NCBI GenBank assembly: GCA_040512755.1
Contig: JBEVEP010000167.1
Coordinates: forward strand, 1 to 13,187
DNA: 13,187 nt
Direction of reading: 5' to 3'
Origin: JBEVEP01 sp040512755
Lineage (GTDB): Bacteria > Pseudomonadota > Alphaproteobacteria > Rhizobiales > Rhizobiaceae
A model generated the notes under the pieces. That model saw only the letters and a program-made list of their open reading frames with translations. It ran no database searches and was not told the DNA's origin. This document shows, piece after piece, positions 1-6,356 of this stretch. Numbering within the stretch: position 1 is the stretch's first letter; each line of letters begins with the position of its first letter. Position numbers and translations under genes: made by a program.

Positions 1-416
1 TTGCGGACCGCATCAATGCGCGCGTTCCAGAGTTCATCCGTCCCGATCTTGTGCGCGGTGTCGCAGAGCACCAGCGCATCGACCAAGTCCGGCCGCAGCG
101 CGGCAAGTCCCTGAGCGATGAGGCCGCCTACCGAGGCGCCCACCACGGCGGTCCGTTCGATGCCATAGTGGTCGAGGAGGGCGGCGAGGTCATGCACATG
201 GTCCACCATGCCATACGGCGCGGGCGTTGCCTCGGACAGACCGTGGCCGCGCTTGTCGTAGAGGACGAGGCGGTAGCGGCCCTCAAGCTGAGAGGCCACC
301 GCGTTCCAGATGCGGAAATCGGTGCCGAGCGCATTCGCAAAGACCAGGACGGGCCGTTGAGACGGACCCCGGACTTCATGATGCAGGACAATGCCGTTCA
401 CGCGTGCGAACGCCAC
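1..416 (-). CDS. pcaD: 3-oxoadipate enol-lactonase-like alpha/beta hydrolase, N-terminal part (cut by window edge)
   Basis: An open frame enters from the window edge and gives 138 residues of an alpha/beta hydrolase. The nucleophile elbow G-A-S-V-G-G places the catalytic Ser at residue 95. The oxyanion region F-A-N-A lies near residue 28 and Y-D-K-R-G-H-G-L-S near 53-61. The segment L-C-D-T-A-H-K-I-G (117-125) is what I know from rhizobial PcaD, which hydrolyses 3-oxoadipate enol-lactone to 3-oxoadipate in the protocatechuate branch of the beta-ketoadipate pathway, in the cytosol. The catalytic Asp and His lie beyond the edge. The start is GTG with GGGAGG five bases upstream; no ATG fits the N-terminus. 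It lies 87 bp downstream of aztC on the same strand, but nothing suggests a shared function. No other pca gene is in view, so another lactone or ester hydrolase of this family remains possible. Confidence 0.72.
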   Translation of the reverse strand, partial: MAFARVNGIVLHHEVRGPSQRPVLVFANALGTDFRIWNAVASQLEGRYRLVLYDKRGHGLSEATPAPYGMVDHVHDLAALLDHYGIERTAVVGASVGGLIAQGLAALRPDLVDALVLCDTAHKIGTDELWNARIDAVR

Positions 417-503
417 GCCGACCTCCCTTGCTCCTTCGGGACCGTGTCAGGCGAGTATCGCCAAACAGTCGACGCGGTCAATCGGCAGCGAGAATTCCGC
501 CAC

Positions 504-1442
504 TTAGCTCCCGATGACTGCGCCGCGGATCGCCGTGATATTGTGGCGCATCATGACGATATAGGTCGGAGCAGGTCCGCCCTCGGCGGATAGCGCGTCG
601 GAGAAGAGCGTACCGCCCAGCTTCAGGCCGGTTTCGGAGGCGATCTGCTCGACGAGACGCGGGTCGGTGACGTTCTCCACGAAAATCGCGGAGGCCTTGT
701 CGCCCTTGACCTGTCGGATGAGGGCCGCGACGTCGGCAGCCGAAGCCTCCGCTTCGGTGGACATGCCTTCCGGTGCGAGAAATGTGATGCCGTATTCGTG
801 CCCCAGATAGCCGAACGCGTCGTGCGACGTGATGACCACGCGCTTGTCGGGCGGGATCGAGCCGATAGAGGCCCGCACTTCCGCGTCGAGCGCCTTGAGC
901 TTCGCCTTATAGGCCTCGGCATTCGCGTGATAATGGTCGCACCCGTCCGTATCCGCCGTGCAGAAGGCCTCGGCAATGTTGCTGACGTATATTTCGGCAT
1001 TCGGGATCGACTGGAACGCATGCGGATCGACATCGCCAGGGCCATGTCCGTGGGGCGTGCTCCCACTCTCGGCTTCGTGGTCATGGATTCCCATCGTTAT
1101 GACTTCAGCGCCTTTTGCCAGCTCCACGATCGCGGCCTTCGTTGCGCTGGCGTCGACGAGCCGTTGCAGGAAGCCTTCGAACCGCAGCCCATTGACGAGC
1201 ACGACATCGGCGGCGGCCATGGCGACGGCATCGGCAGGCTTCGGCTCATAGACATGGGCGTCGCCATCCGGTCCCACGAGCGTCGTCAGTTCGATGCGGT
1301 CACCGCCAACGTTCCTGGCGAAATCGGCGATGATGGAGAAGCTGGCGACGACCTTGAGATCCTTCGCCGATGCCGGAAACGCGACTGCCACTGCGCCCAA
1401 GATGACGGCCAGCACGATGGAGGTTCGGAGGTTCTTCATCAT
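504..1442 (-). CDS. aztC: Zinc ABC transporter substrate-binding protein, AztC/ZnuA type
   Basis: This is a 312-residue cluster A-I metal-binding protein. A signal peptide (about 1-26, ending A-S-A before K-D-L-K) sends it to the periplasm, where it would capture Zn(II) for AztB. Expected zinc ligands are visible: His63 in D-A-H-V-Y-E-P, His141 in V-D-P-H-A-F-Q, His207 in T-S-H-D-A-F and Asp282 in F-S-D-A-L. The spacing closely follows Paracoccus AztC (His61, His138, His204, Asp279; from memory). A short His/Asp/Glu loop lies at 120-133. I chose the ATG at 1442 because AAGGAA sits six bases upstream and a proper signal peptide follows; the frame extends further upstream, but only into the end of aztB. 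It begins 19 bp after the aztB stop and is the last gene of the operon. Manganese specificity is less likely, given the ligand set and the Zur neighbour. Confidence 0.9.
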   Translation of the reverse strand: MMKNLRTSIVLAVILGAVAVAFPASAKDLKVVASFSIIADFARNVGGDRIELTTLVGPDGDAHVYEPKPADAVAMAAADVVLVNGLRFEGFLQRLVDASATKAAIVELAKGAEVITMGIHDHEAESGSTPHGHGPGDVDPHAFQSIPNAEIYVSNIAEAFCTADTDGCDHYHANAEAYKAKLKALDAEVRASIGSIPPDKRVVITSHDAFGYLGHEYGITFLAPEGMSTEAEASAADVAALIRQVKGDKASAIFVENVTDPRLVEQIASETGLKLGGTLFSDALSAEGGPAPTYIVMMRHNITAIRGAVIGS

Positions 1443-1461
1443 GACGGGTTCCTTGGCTGGT

Positions 1462-2340
1462 TCAGGCGATTCTGTGCCGATGATGGCGGACCCGCGAGCG
1501 CAGGATGCCGCGCGAGCCGAATGCGATCGAAGCGAGGTAGACGACACCGGCCGCCAGGATGATCGCAGGGCCGGATGGCAGCGAGAAATGGTAGGACAGG
1601 AGCAAGCCGGCGACGCAGGAGACAGAGCCGATCGCTACGGCAAGCGCGACCATCGGTTCCAGCCGGACCGTCCAGAAACGCGCAGCCGCTGCCGGCAGCA
1701 TCATCAGGCCCACGGCAAGCAGCGTACCGAGCGCCTGGAACCCGCCAACCAGATTGAGCACGACGAGCCCGAGAAAAATGAAATGCACGGGCGTGCCGAA
1801 ATGGCTTACCGATCGCAGGAAAAGCGGATCGAGGCACTCCGCTACGAGCGCGCGCCAGAAGACCGCCAGCGTGCAGAGCGTGAGCGCCGTGATCATCCCG
1901 ATCAACGCCAGCGCGTCATTGTTGAGCGCGAGGACCGTGCCGAAGAGCACATGCATCAGATCGACGCTCGAACCCCGCACCGACACAATGAGCACACCGA
2001 GCGCCAGCGAGATAAGGTAGAACGCCGCCATCGAGGCGTCTTCCTTCTGGATCGTGAAGCGCGACACGGCGCCAGCGCCGAGCGCGACGATAACACCGGC
2101 GATGAGCCCGCCGATGGTCATCGGAACGATCTGCAACCCAAAGAGCAGAAAGCCGGTGGCCGCACCCGGCAGGATCGCGTGCGCCATGGCGTCACCGCTC
2201 AGGCTCATGCGCCGCAGCATCAGGAAAACGCCGACCGGACACGAGCCGAGGGTCAGCGCCAGCGAGCCGAGCAAGGCGCGCTGCATGAATGCGAAATCGA
2301 CGAAGGGAGCGACAAGCAGGTCGTACATAACTGGGATCAC
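1462..2340 (-). CDS. aztB: Zinc ABC transporter permease, AztB/ZnuB family
   Basis: This is an integral inner-membrane protein of up to 292 residues with about eight or nine hydrophobic stretches, the usual size for the ABC-3 metal permease family. The motif M-L-R-R-M-S-L-S-G-D-A-M-A-H-A (41-55), followed by I-L-P-G-A, is the conserved region of ZnuB/AztB/TroC proteins. It forms the channel that receives zinc from AztC and is powered by AztA. The tail R-H-H-R-H-R (285-290) is short, cytosolic and histidine-rich. The GTG at 2340 overlaps the aztA stop (GTGA), implying translational coupling. The in-frame ATG at 2328 gives an N-terminus M-Y-D-L-L-V-A-P-F, which looks more typical of the family. 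No Shine-Dalgarno sequence settles the choice, since GAGAAGG is too close to the GTG and rather far from the ATG. Confidence 0.88.
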   Translation of the reverse strand: MIPVMYDLLVAPFVDFAFMQRALLGSLALTLGSCPVGVFLMLRRMSLSGDAMAHAILPGAATGFLLFGLQIVPMTIGGLIAGVIVALGAGAVSRFTIQKEDASMAAFYLISLALGVLIVSVRGSSVDLMHVLFGTVLALNNDALALIGMITALTLCTLAVFWRALVAECLDPLFLRSVSHFGTPVHFIFLGLVVLNLVGGFQALGTLLAVGLMMLPAAAARFWTVRLEPMVALAVAIGSVSCVAGLLLSYHFSLPSGPAIILAAGVVYLASIAFGSRGILRSRVRHHRHRIA

Positions 2341-3197
2341 GCCTTCTCGCGGCCGCCATCGGCATGATCATGGCGGTGAGCATGTAGGCCATGCAGGGGA
2401 TGCCCATGATGGGCGTGATCATGCTGATGGCCGCCGGAATAGTCATCAGCGTCGTCGCCACCCTCCGACACATCGCACCATGGGGCGTCTTCGCTCCACG
2501 CCTCGTTGAAGCGCCGGGCGCGAAGCAGGTTCTCCGGCTTGAGCGTGTCCCTTGTGTCTCCCCAGGCGACGGGCCGCCGGGCCAGAAGGAGGGTTTCGGG
2601 AAAATGCTCGCGCACCAGATCCAGGTCGTGGATGACGACCATGACGGTTCGGCTTTCGCTGTGCCAGCGTTTGATAAGACCGATCAAGTCGCCGACCGTT
2701 TTGGCGTCCACCGCGTTGAATGGTTCATCCAGAAGGATCAGATCGGCGTCCTGGACAAGGACGCGCGCAAAGAGCGCTCTCTGCAACTGCCCGCCGGAAA
2801 GCGTTTCGATCGGACGGTTCTCGAAACCGCCCATCCCGACCGCCATGAGCGCGGTGGCGACGCGTTCGCGATCGGCGGCTGTATGACGCCCGAGCAGGCC
2901 GCGTTTCGGCCAGAGACCGAGCGAGACGAGGTCGACGACACGGGCGGGGAAAGTGCGGTCTATTTCCGATTGCTGCGGCAGGTAGGCGATGCGAGACCCG
3001 TGCGCGCGGACGACTTCGCCCGACATTGGCTCCAATACGCCGACGATGCCTTTCATGAGCGTCGACTTTCCCGATCCGTTGGGGCCTACCACTGCGGTAA
3101 GCGATCCACGTTCCACGGACCCATTCAGATGATGAACCGCCGGATGGCTGTAATAGCCCAGCGTCAGATCGCGGAAGGTCAGGCTTGCTTCAGTCAT
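2337..3197 (-). CDS. aztA: Zinc ABC transporter ATP-binding protein, AztA/ZnuC family, with His-rich tail
   Basis: This 286-residue ABC ATPase energises zinc import at the inner-membrane face. Walker A is G-P-N-G-S-G-K-S-T (38-46). The Q-loop is near Gln75/76, the signature L-S-G-G-Q is at 133-137, Walker B L-I-L-L-D-E-P at 153-159 and the switch His at 190. After the ATPase core, a tail contains 11 histidines between 257 and 278, interleaved with Asp, Gly and Ala. Such tails are common in zinc-handling proteins and may buffer or sense incoming zinc; that is inference. It is the first gene of the aztABC operon, and its stop overlaps the aztB start. Upstream lies a TTGACA/TATCGA promoter with a Zur-like palindrome in its spacer. 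The Shine-Dalgarno is weak: GGGAG lies about 13 bases before the ATG. Confidence 0.9.
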   Translation of the reverse strand: MTEASLTFRDLTLGYYSHPAVHHLNGSVERGSLTAVVGPNGSGKSTLMKGIVGVLEPMSGEVVRAHGSRIAYLPQQSEIDRTFPARVVDLVSLGLWPKRGLLGRHTAADRERVATALMAVGMGGFENRPIETLSGGQLQRALFARVLVQDADLILLDEPFNAVDAKTVGDLIGLIKRWHSESRTVMVVIHDLDLVREHFPETLLLARRPVAWGDTRDTLKPENLLRARRFNEAWSEDAPWCDVSEGGDDADDYSGGHQHDHAHHGHPLHGLHAHRHDHADGGREKA

Positions 3198-3235
3198 GTG
3201 CGATCAGGAGCTCCCGCCCTCTCATTGGGTGGATT

Positions 3236-3264
3236 TCGATATGTAATGTTATTACATCTGTCAA
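3236..3264 (-). promoter_or_regulatory. Putative aztA promoter with Zur-like operator in the spacer
   Basis: Read on the minus strand there is a perfect -35 TTGACA (3264-3259), a 17-base spacer and a -10-like TATCGA (3241-3236). The spacer almost exactly matches the palindrome ATGTAA-TGTTA-TTACAT (3241-3257), with perfect 6-bp arms. Embedded in it, ATGTTATTACAT differs at one base from the symmetric ATGTTATAACAT, which resembles known alphaproteobacterial Zur boxes (from memory). A repressor bound there would block RNA polymerase directly. The position and symmetry are seen; the assignment to Zur is inferred from the divergent gene. Confidence 0.7.
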
Positions 3265-3270
3265 TCGAAA

Positions 3271-3291
3271 ATGTAATGTTATTGTGTTATC
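3271..3291 (+). promoter_or_regulatory. Second copy of the Zur-like motif, near zur
   Basis: The 13 bases ATGTAATGTTATT recur identically, beginning exactly 30 bp after the first copy (3241 and 3271). Here the right arm is degenerate (GTGTTATC instead of ACAT). A second TGTTAT hexamer lies at 3285-3290. The site is on the zur side of the intergenic region, 44 bp before the preferred zur start, so it could mediate autoregulation or cooperative binding with the first site. I could not find a convincing -35/-10 pair for zur. Confidence 0.5.
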
Positions 3292-3334
3292 AAGCGTGAT
3301 GGCGCTAAGCAGAACACAGACTGGAGCCGAAAGT

Positions 3335-3730
3335 GTGAGCGCGACTGACCTGACCAGAAACCAGACGCTTGTTCTCAATGCCTTGTCCCGCGCGGGCGCG
3401 CCGCTCAGCGCCTATACGATCCTTGACCAGCTCAGGGACGACGGATTCCGCGCGCCGCTGCAAGTCTACCGGGCGCTGGAAAAGCTGCTCGAGCGCGGGC
3501 TTGTCCATCGGCTGGAAAGCCTGAATGCCTTTGTTGCCTGCGCGCATTCGCACGACCATGCCCACGGGCTGACTGCCTTCGCGATCTGCGAGAAATGTGG
3601 CCAGGTTTCCGAGTTTTCCGATGAAATCGTCGAGGAACGGCTCAAGGATTGGGCGGACAAGACCGGCTTCCACGCAACAAAGACGACAATCGAGATCCGT
3701 GGCGACTGTGCGAACTGCGCACCTGGCTGA
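3335..3730 (+). CDS. zur: Fur-family zinc uptake regulator Zur
   Basis: This 131-residue Fur-family repressor is expected to bind DNA when loaded with zinc and to repress aztABC. The winged-helix part spans about 5-60, with the recognition helix around A-P-L-Q-V-Y-R-A-L-E-K-L (40-51). Metal sites are visible: C69-A-H-S-H-D-H-A-H (His71, 73, 75, 77), a structural C85-E-K-C88 and C125-A-N-C128, plus His113. This combination is typical of Zur rather than of Fur or Irr. I chose GTG at 3335 because GGAG lies eight bases upstream and the resulting start S-A-T-D-L-T-R-N-Q fits the family. An in-frame ATG at 3299 would add 12 residues but has no ribosome site. It is transcribed divergently from aztA across 137 bp carrying two operator-like motifs. 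Confidence 0.85.
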   Translation: MSATDLTRNQTLVLNALSRAGAPLSAYTILDQLRDDGFRAPLQVYRALEKLLERGLVHRLESLNAFVACAHSHDHAHGLTAFAICEKCGQVSEFSDEIVEERLKDWADKTGFHATKTTIEIRGDCANCAPG

Positions 3731-3795
3731 CCGGATAACAGATTTAGGCGTCCGGCCTTGTCACGCCGCGATGGACAGTCGATAAGGCAGCCAGC

Positions 3796-3826
3796 ACCCC
3801 GGTCCGTCTAAGGGGCGGGGTTTCTT
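3796..3826 (+). terminator. Possible intrinsic terminator after zur
   Basis: ACCCCG (3796-3801) pairs with CGGGGT (3816-3821) around a 14-base loop, and the stem runs into TTTCTT. It lies 65 bp after the zur stop and ahead of ridA. The stem is short and the T-run is imperfect, so this is only a candidate. Confidence 0.4.
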
Positions 3827-3887
3827 GCACGGCCGGCCTGGCATACAGCGCCGGCGTCTTCGAATAGCTAGCAGAGAGGGATTGAGC

Positions 3888-4232
3888 ATGACCATCCGCC
3901 GTATCGAAGCCGGACCCCGCATGAGCCAAGCCGTGATCCATGGCAACACCGTCTATCTGGCGGGCCAGGTCGGAGCGCCAGGCAAGAGCGTCACCGAGCA
4001 GACCAAGGCTGTGCTCGCCTCAGTCGAGCGGCTGCTCAAGGAGGCCGGCTCTGAAAAATCAAAAATCCTGCAGGCGATTATCTGGCTGGCTGATATGGCG
4101 GATTTCGCTGAGATGAATGCGGTCTGGGACCAATGGGTGGATTCGCCCAACGCGCCGGCCCGCGCCACCGGAGAGGCAAAGCTCGCCGGCCCGGAATACA
4201 GGGTTGAGATCATCATCACCGCCGCGCTGTAG
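3888..4232 (+). CDS. RidA/YjgF/UK114-family protein
   Basis: This is a 114-residue member of the RidA family, small cytosolic trimers that hydrolyse reactive enamine/imine intermediates from PLP enzymes or act in related degradation pathways. The expected substrate-binding Arg is present in N-A-P-A-R92-A-T, and Glu107 in Y-R-V-E-I-I-I follows it by 15 residues, the same spacing as Arg105/Glu120 of E. coli RidA (from memory). The start R-R-I-E-A-G-P-R-M-S-Q-A-V and the Ala-Gly-Gln-Val strand near 25-28 suit a rhizobial subgroup rather than the archetypal RidA. The exact substrate is therefore not assignable. The ATG at 3888 has GAGAGGG seven bases upstream; the frame is open further upstream, but that part has no family match. 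It stands alone, ending against a strong hairpin convergent with the cytochrome gene. Confidence 0.85.
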   Translation: MTIRRIEAGPRMSQAVIHGNTVYLAGQVGAPGKSVTEQTKAVLASVERLLKEAGSEKSKILQAIIWLADMADFAEMNAVWDQWVDSPNAPARATGEAKLAGPEYRVEIIITAAL

Positions 4233-4239
4233 GGGCATC

Positions 4240-4277
4240 GACGACGGCTGCTCGCATAAACCGGAGCAGCCGCCGTC
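4240..4277. terminator. Strong hairpin between convergent genes (possible bidirectional terminator)
   Basis: GACGACGGCTGCTC (4240-4253) pairs with GAGCAGCCGCCGTC (4264-4277), 13 of 14 positions matching, around a 10-base loop. It begins eight bases after the ridA stop, and the cytochrome gene ends at 4319 from the other side. There is no T-run on either strand, so intrinsic termination is unproven; 3'-end protection is equally possible. Confidence 0.45.
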
Positions 4278-4318
4278 CCCCTGTCTGCTTCCTGGGGCTC
4301 TCTTGACGCCTCAGGCTC

Positions 4319-4684
4319 CTACGGCTTTTGAACATCAATCTTGATCGACGCATAGTAGGCGGAAAGATTGGCGATATCGTCATCGCTGAGCGTCGGCGCC
4401 ACTATCGACATTTGCGGGTTCTTGCGCTCTCCCGTCTTGTAGGCCGTAAGCGAGCGAACGAGATAGATTTCCTTCTGACCGGCAAGATTTGGCGCGTCCG
4501 GCAGCTTCGCGATGCCGTCCAGCCCATGGCAAACCTGGCATGTGCCTGCTGCCTTCTTCTTGCCAGCCACCGGGTCGCCGGCAGCCTGCGCCGGAACGGC
4601 GCAGGCTGACACCGCAGCCACTATCGTAACCAATCGGCGCACGGCGCGGGAAGCCGCGCCGTGCCGGGAGGTTGGCTCTCCCAT
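4319..4684 (-). CDS. Small monohaem c-type cytochrome (class I)
   Basis: This protein of up to 121 residues has a leader with a hydrophobic stretch (about 18-34, ending A-Q-A before A-G-D-P) for export to the periplasm. The haem attachment motif C-Q-V-C-H is at 49-53 and the likely axial Met is at 92 (N-P-Q-M-S). The segment P-N-L-A-G-Q (65-70) is typical of cytochrome c4/c5/c553-like domains. It follows the PQQ-type dehydrogenase on the same strand after 113 bp, so it is a plausible electron acceptor for that enzyme; the pairing is inference. The ATG at 4684 lacks a clear Shine-Dalgarno sequence. A perfect 11-bp GC hairpin overlaps codons about 7-16, and an in-frame GTG at 4642 lies just past most of it, so translation may begin further downstream than annotated. 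Confidence 0.85.
   Translation of the reverse strand: MGEPTSRHGAASRAVRRLVTIVAAVSACAVPAQAAGDPVAGKKKAAGTCQVCHGLDGIAKLPDAPNLAGQKEIYLVRSLTAYKTGERKNPQMSIVAPTLSDDDIANLSAYYASIKIDVQKP
4639..4664 (-). other. Perfect 11-bp GC-rich hairpin at the start of the cytochrome gene
   Basis: GCACGGCGCGG (4639-4649) and CCGCGCCGTGC (4654-4664) are perfect inverted repeats around a four-base loop (CTTC in the transcript). The stem overlaps the first codons of the cytochrome reading frame. In RNA it would be very stable and could limit translation or mark a leader before a downstream start. Confidence 0.6.
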
Positions 4685-4729
4685 AGCGTTACTCGCTAGA
4701 ACGGTTCAGCGTTCGATGGGATCGCTGAT

Positions 4730-4800
4730 CCGCTCTAACTGTTTGGTTCAACGCAATTCCGGACGGAAAACCGGTTTCCACTTTTCCTGGAATTGCTCTA
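4730..4800 (-). repeat. Rhizobiales-type short palindromic intergenic repeat, copy 1
   Basis: A 71-base element has outer arms CAATTCC (4754-4760) and GGAATTG (4789-4795), an inner palindrome GGAAA-ACCGG-TTTCC, and GCTCTA at both ends. It closely matches 9922-9988 in the same orientation. Its right end contains the TAG stop of the PQQ-type dehydrogenase (4798-4800). Similar elements are abundant between rhizobial genes (from memory). It likely forms an RNA stem-loop at the 3' end of that message. Confidence 0.8.
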
Positions 4801-6060
4801 GTCGCCATAAGAGATTCTCCAGACCGCTCCGGCCAGATCGTCGGAGACAAGCAGCGAACCGTCGCTCAGCACCTGCACATCCACCGGCCGGCCTAGATAT
4901 TCGCCATTCTCATTCAGCCAGCCCTCGGCGAATACTTCGGTCTTGTCGACCGTGCCGTCATCCTTCAGCGACGTGAACAAGATCCGTGCCCCGATGGGGT
5001 CTACGCGGTTCCATGACCCATGCTGGGTCGAGAAAATGCCGCCGCGATATTTTTCCGGGAACTGCTTGCCGTTGTAGAAGGACAGGCCGAGGTCAGCCGC
5101 GTGGGCGTCCCGCTCGACTGCGGGGAAGATAGTGCCATCGGGCACGGTGGCGTCCTTGTATTCATTCGTGCGAATCTTGCCGCCTCCGTACCAAGGGAAC
5201 CCGAAGTTCTGATTGGGCCCAGTGACGTGGTTCAATTCGCCCGGAGGAATGAGATCGCCCATGCCATCGACCTGGTTGTCATTCACCCAAAGCGTCTTGT
5301 CCTTCGCGTTGAAGTCGAGGCCGAGCGGATTTCGCATACCGCGCGAGAAGATCTGGCGGTCCGTTCCGTCCTGTTTCATGCTGATGATGCCGCCGATGCC
5401 GAGCCGGTCAAACTCAGGGAGCACATCCGGCGAGGGCACGTTGAACGGCTGGCCGATGGTGATGTAGATGCGGCCATCCGGTCCTACGCGGCAGGTGCGG
5501 GCGGTATGATTGAAGCTCTCGTCGGACGCGGGGATCAGATCGCCCTGCTTGACGATGGCGAAGGCTGCGACGTCGGGACCTTCGTAGAAGAACTCAGCGG
5601 CCGGGAACCAAAGGACCCGGTTCTGCTCCGCGAGATAGAGATGCCCGTCCTTGGAGAAGCAAACGCCGTTCGGCACTGCCATCTGGATCGATGGCGCGAA
5701 CACTTTTACGTCGTCGGCAACGCGGTCCTTGTTGCGATCGGTCATGGAGTAGACCAATTCCTTGCGGGTACCGACGAATGTGACGACACCTTGCGGCCCG
5801 ACGGCCATGTGACGTGCATCGGGGACCGCCGCATAAAGGCTGACCTTGAACCCATCAGGAACTTTTATCTTTTCGGCAATCGCCTTGAGAGCTTCGATGT
5901 TGTCGCCGGTCTGTGGGATCGGTTCCATCATCGGCGTGCCGGTGGTCTTGAAGCCGCCGAGCTTCTCGAGATTACCGGGATCGGGCGTGTTCTGCCCGTT
6001 GGCGGCTGTTGCGTAATATGCTGCGGCGAATGACAAGGCGAAAGCGATTTTCCTTAGCAT
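4798..6060 (-). CDS. Secreted PQQ-dependent sugar (sorbosone/glucose-type) dehydrogenase family protein
   Basis: A 420-residue protein has a signal peptide (about 1-20) and a beta-propeller of the soluble glucose/sorbosone dehydrogenase family. These periplasmic enzymes oxidise sugars or other alcohols/aldehydes with pyrroloquinoline quinone. Visible family marks are N-H185-T-A-R-T-C followed by V-G-P-D-G-R-I-Y (the position of the catalytic His in soluble glucose dehydrogenase), R-G-M-R-N-P-L-G-L-D-F (240-250, with the PQQ-contacting Arg), W-Y-G-G-G (290-294), S-T-Q-H-G-S-W-N-R (344-352) and a closing propeller strand ending V-W-R-I-S-Y. GGAGG lies six bases before the ATG. The downstream cytochrome c is a likely electron acceptor. 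The true substrate is unknown, and no PQQ synthesis gene is in the window. Its TAG stop lies within the repeat element. Confidence 0.82.
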   Translation of the reverse strand: MLRKIAFALSFAAAYYATAANGQNTPDPGNLEKLGGFKTTGTPMMEPIPQTGDNIEALKAIAEKIKVPDGFKVSLYAAVPDARHMAVGPQGVVTFVGTRKELVYSMTDRNKDRVADDVKVFAPSIQMAVPNGVCFSKDGHLYLAEQNRVLWFPAAEFFYEGPDVAAFAIVKQGDLIPASDESFNHTARTCRVGPDGRIYITIGQPFNVPSPDVLPEFDRLGIGGIISMKQDGTDRQIFSRGMRNPLGLDFNAKDKTLWVNDNQVDGMGDLIPPGELNHVTGPNQNFGFPWYGGGKIRTNEYKDATVPDGTIFPAVERDAHAADLGLSFYNGKQFPEKYRGGIFSTQHGSWNRVDPIGARILFTSLKDDGTVDKTEVFAEGWLNENGEYLGRPVDVQVLSDGSLLVSDDLAGAVWRISYGD

Positions 6061-6356
6061 CGTATCCTCCGTCAGGCCCGGCTTACGGCATCTGAAAGTC
6101 GAAATAGATAGATGTTGCGGGCAGTTGGTCTTAATGACTCTTGCGAACGAGACGCTTCGGCCTCAATGGCTCGGAGCAGCCGAGCGCGTCTCAACCTTTA
6201 TAATGCATGGAAAGACAGGGCTGACAATGAGACGAAGGTCCGGATGCAGGCGGGTTCGGAAGTTGTGCAGTGCACACCATGCGCGGGGATACTTTCCCCT
6301 GCCGAAACCGGAAACGCAGTAATCTCCGTCTCTGGACCTATGCGGCAGCTGGCGAG
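6061..6356. other. 296-bp intergenic region upstream of the dehydrogenase
   Basis: No convincing gene. It should hold the promoter of the PQQ-type dehydrogenase and the 3' end of the GFA-family gene. A nested inverted repeat is present: GAGACGC (6149-6155) with GCGTCTC (6186-6192) outside, and GCTCGG (6169-6174) with CCGAGC (6180-6185) inside. A frame open on the plus strand (6112-6360) has no recognisable protein features, is not preceded by a ribosome site and probably is not a gene. Confidence 0.5.

Noticed and set aside
51..593. A 180-codon plus-strand open frame at the window start
   Set aside because: Overlaps pcaD and the end of aztC on the other strand, both with recognisable motifs.
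1294..2367. A 357-codon plus-strand open frame opposite aztB and aztC
   Set aside because: Low-complexity Arg/Glu/His-rich translation mirroring the permease gene on the other strand; the minus strand gives a full, recognisable AztB and AztC.
2391..3299. A 302-codon plus-strand open frame opposite aztA
   Set aside because: The other strand carries all ABC ATPase motifs in order; this frame has none and runs into the zur operator region.
3185..3334. Longer N-terminus for zur from upstream starts
   Set aside because: It would translate through the operator motifs; GTG 3335 has a well-spaced GGAG and fits the family N-terminus.
4732..4800. GCTCTA at both ends of repeat copy 1 as a target-site duplication
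   Set aside because: Copy 2 has the left GCTCTA but not an identical right one, and the sequence appears to be part of the element itself rather than of the host site.
5020..6033. A 337-codon plus-strand open frame opposite the PQQ-type dehydrogenase
   Set aside because: Antisense shadow of a recognisable dehydrogenase; no ribosome site or family motif.
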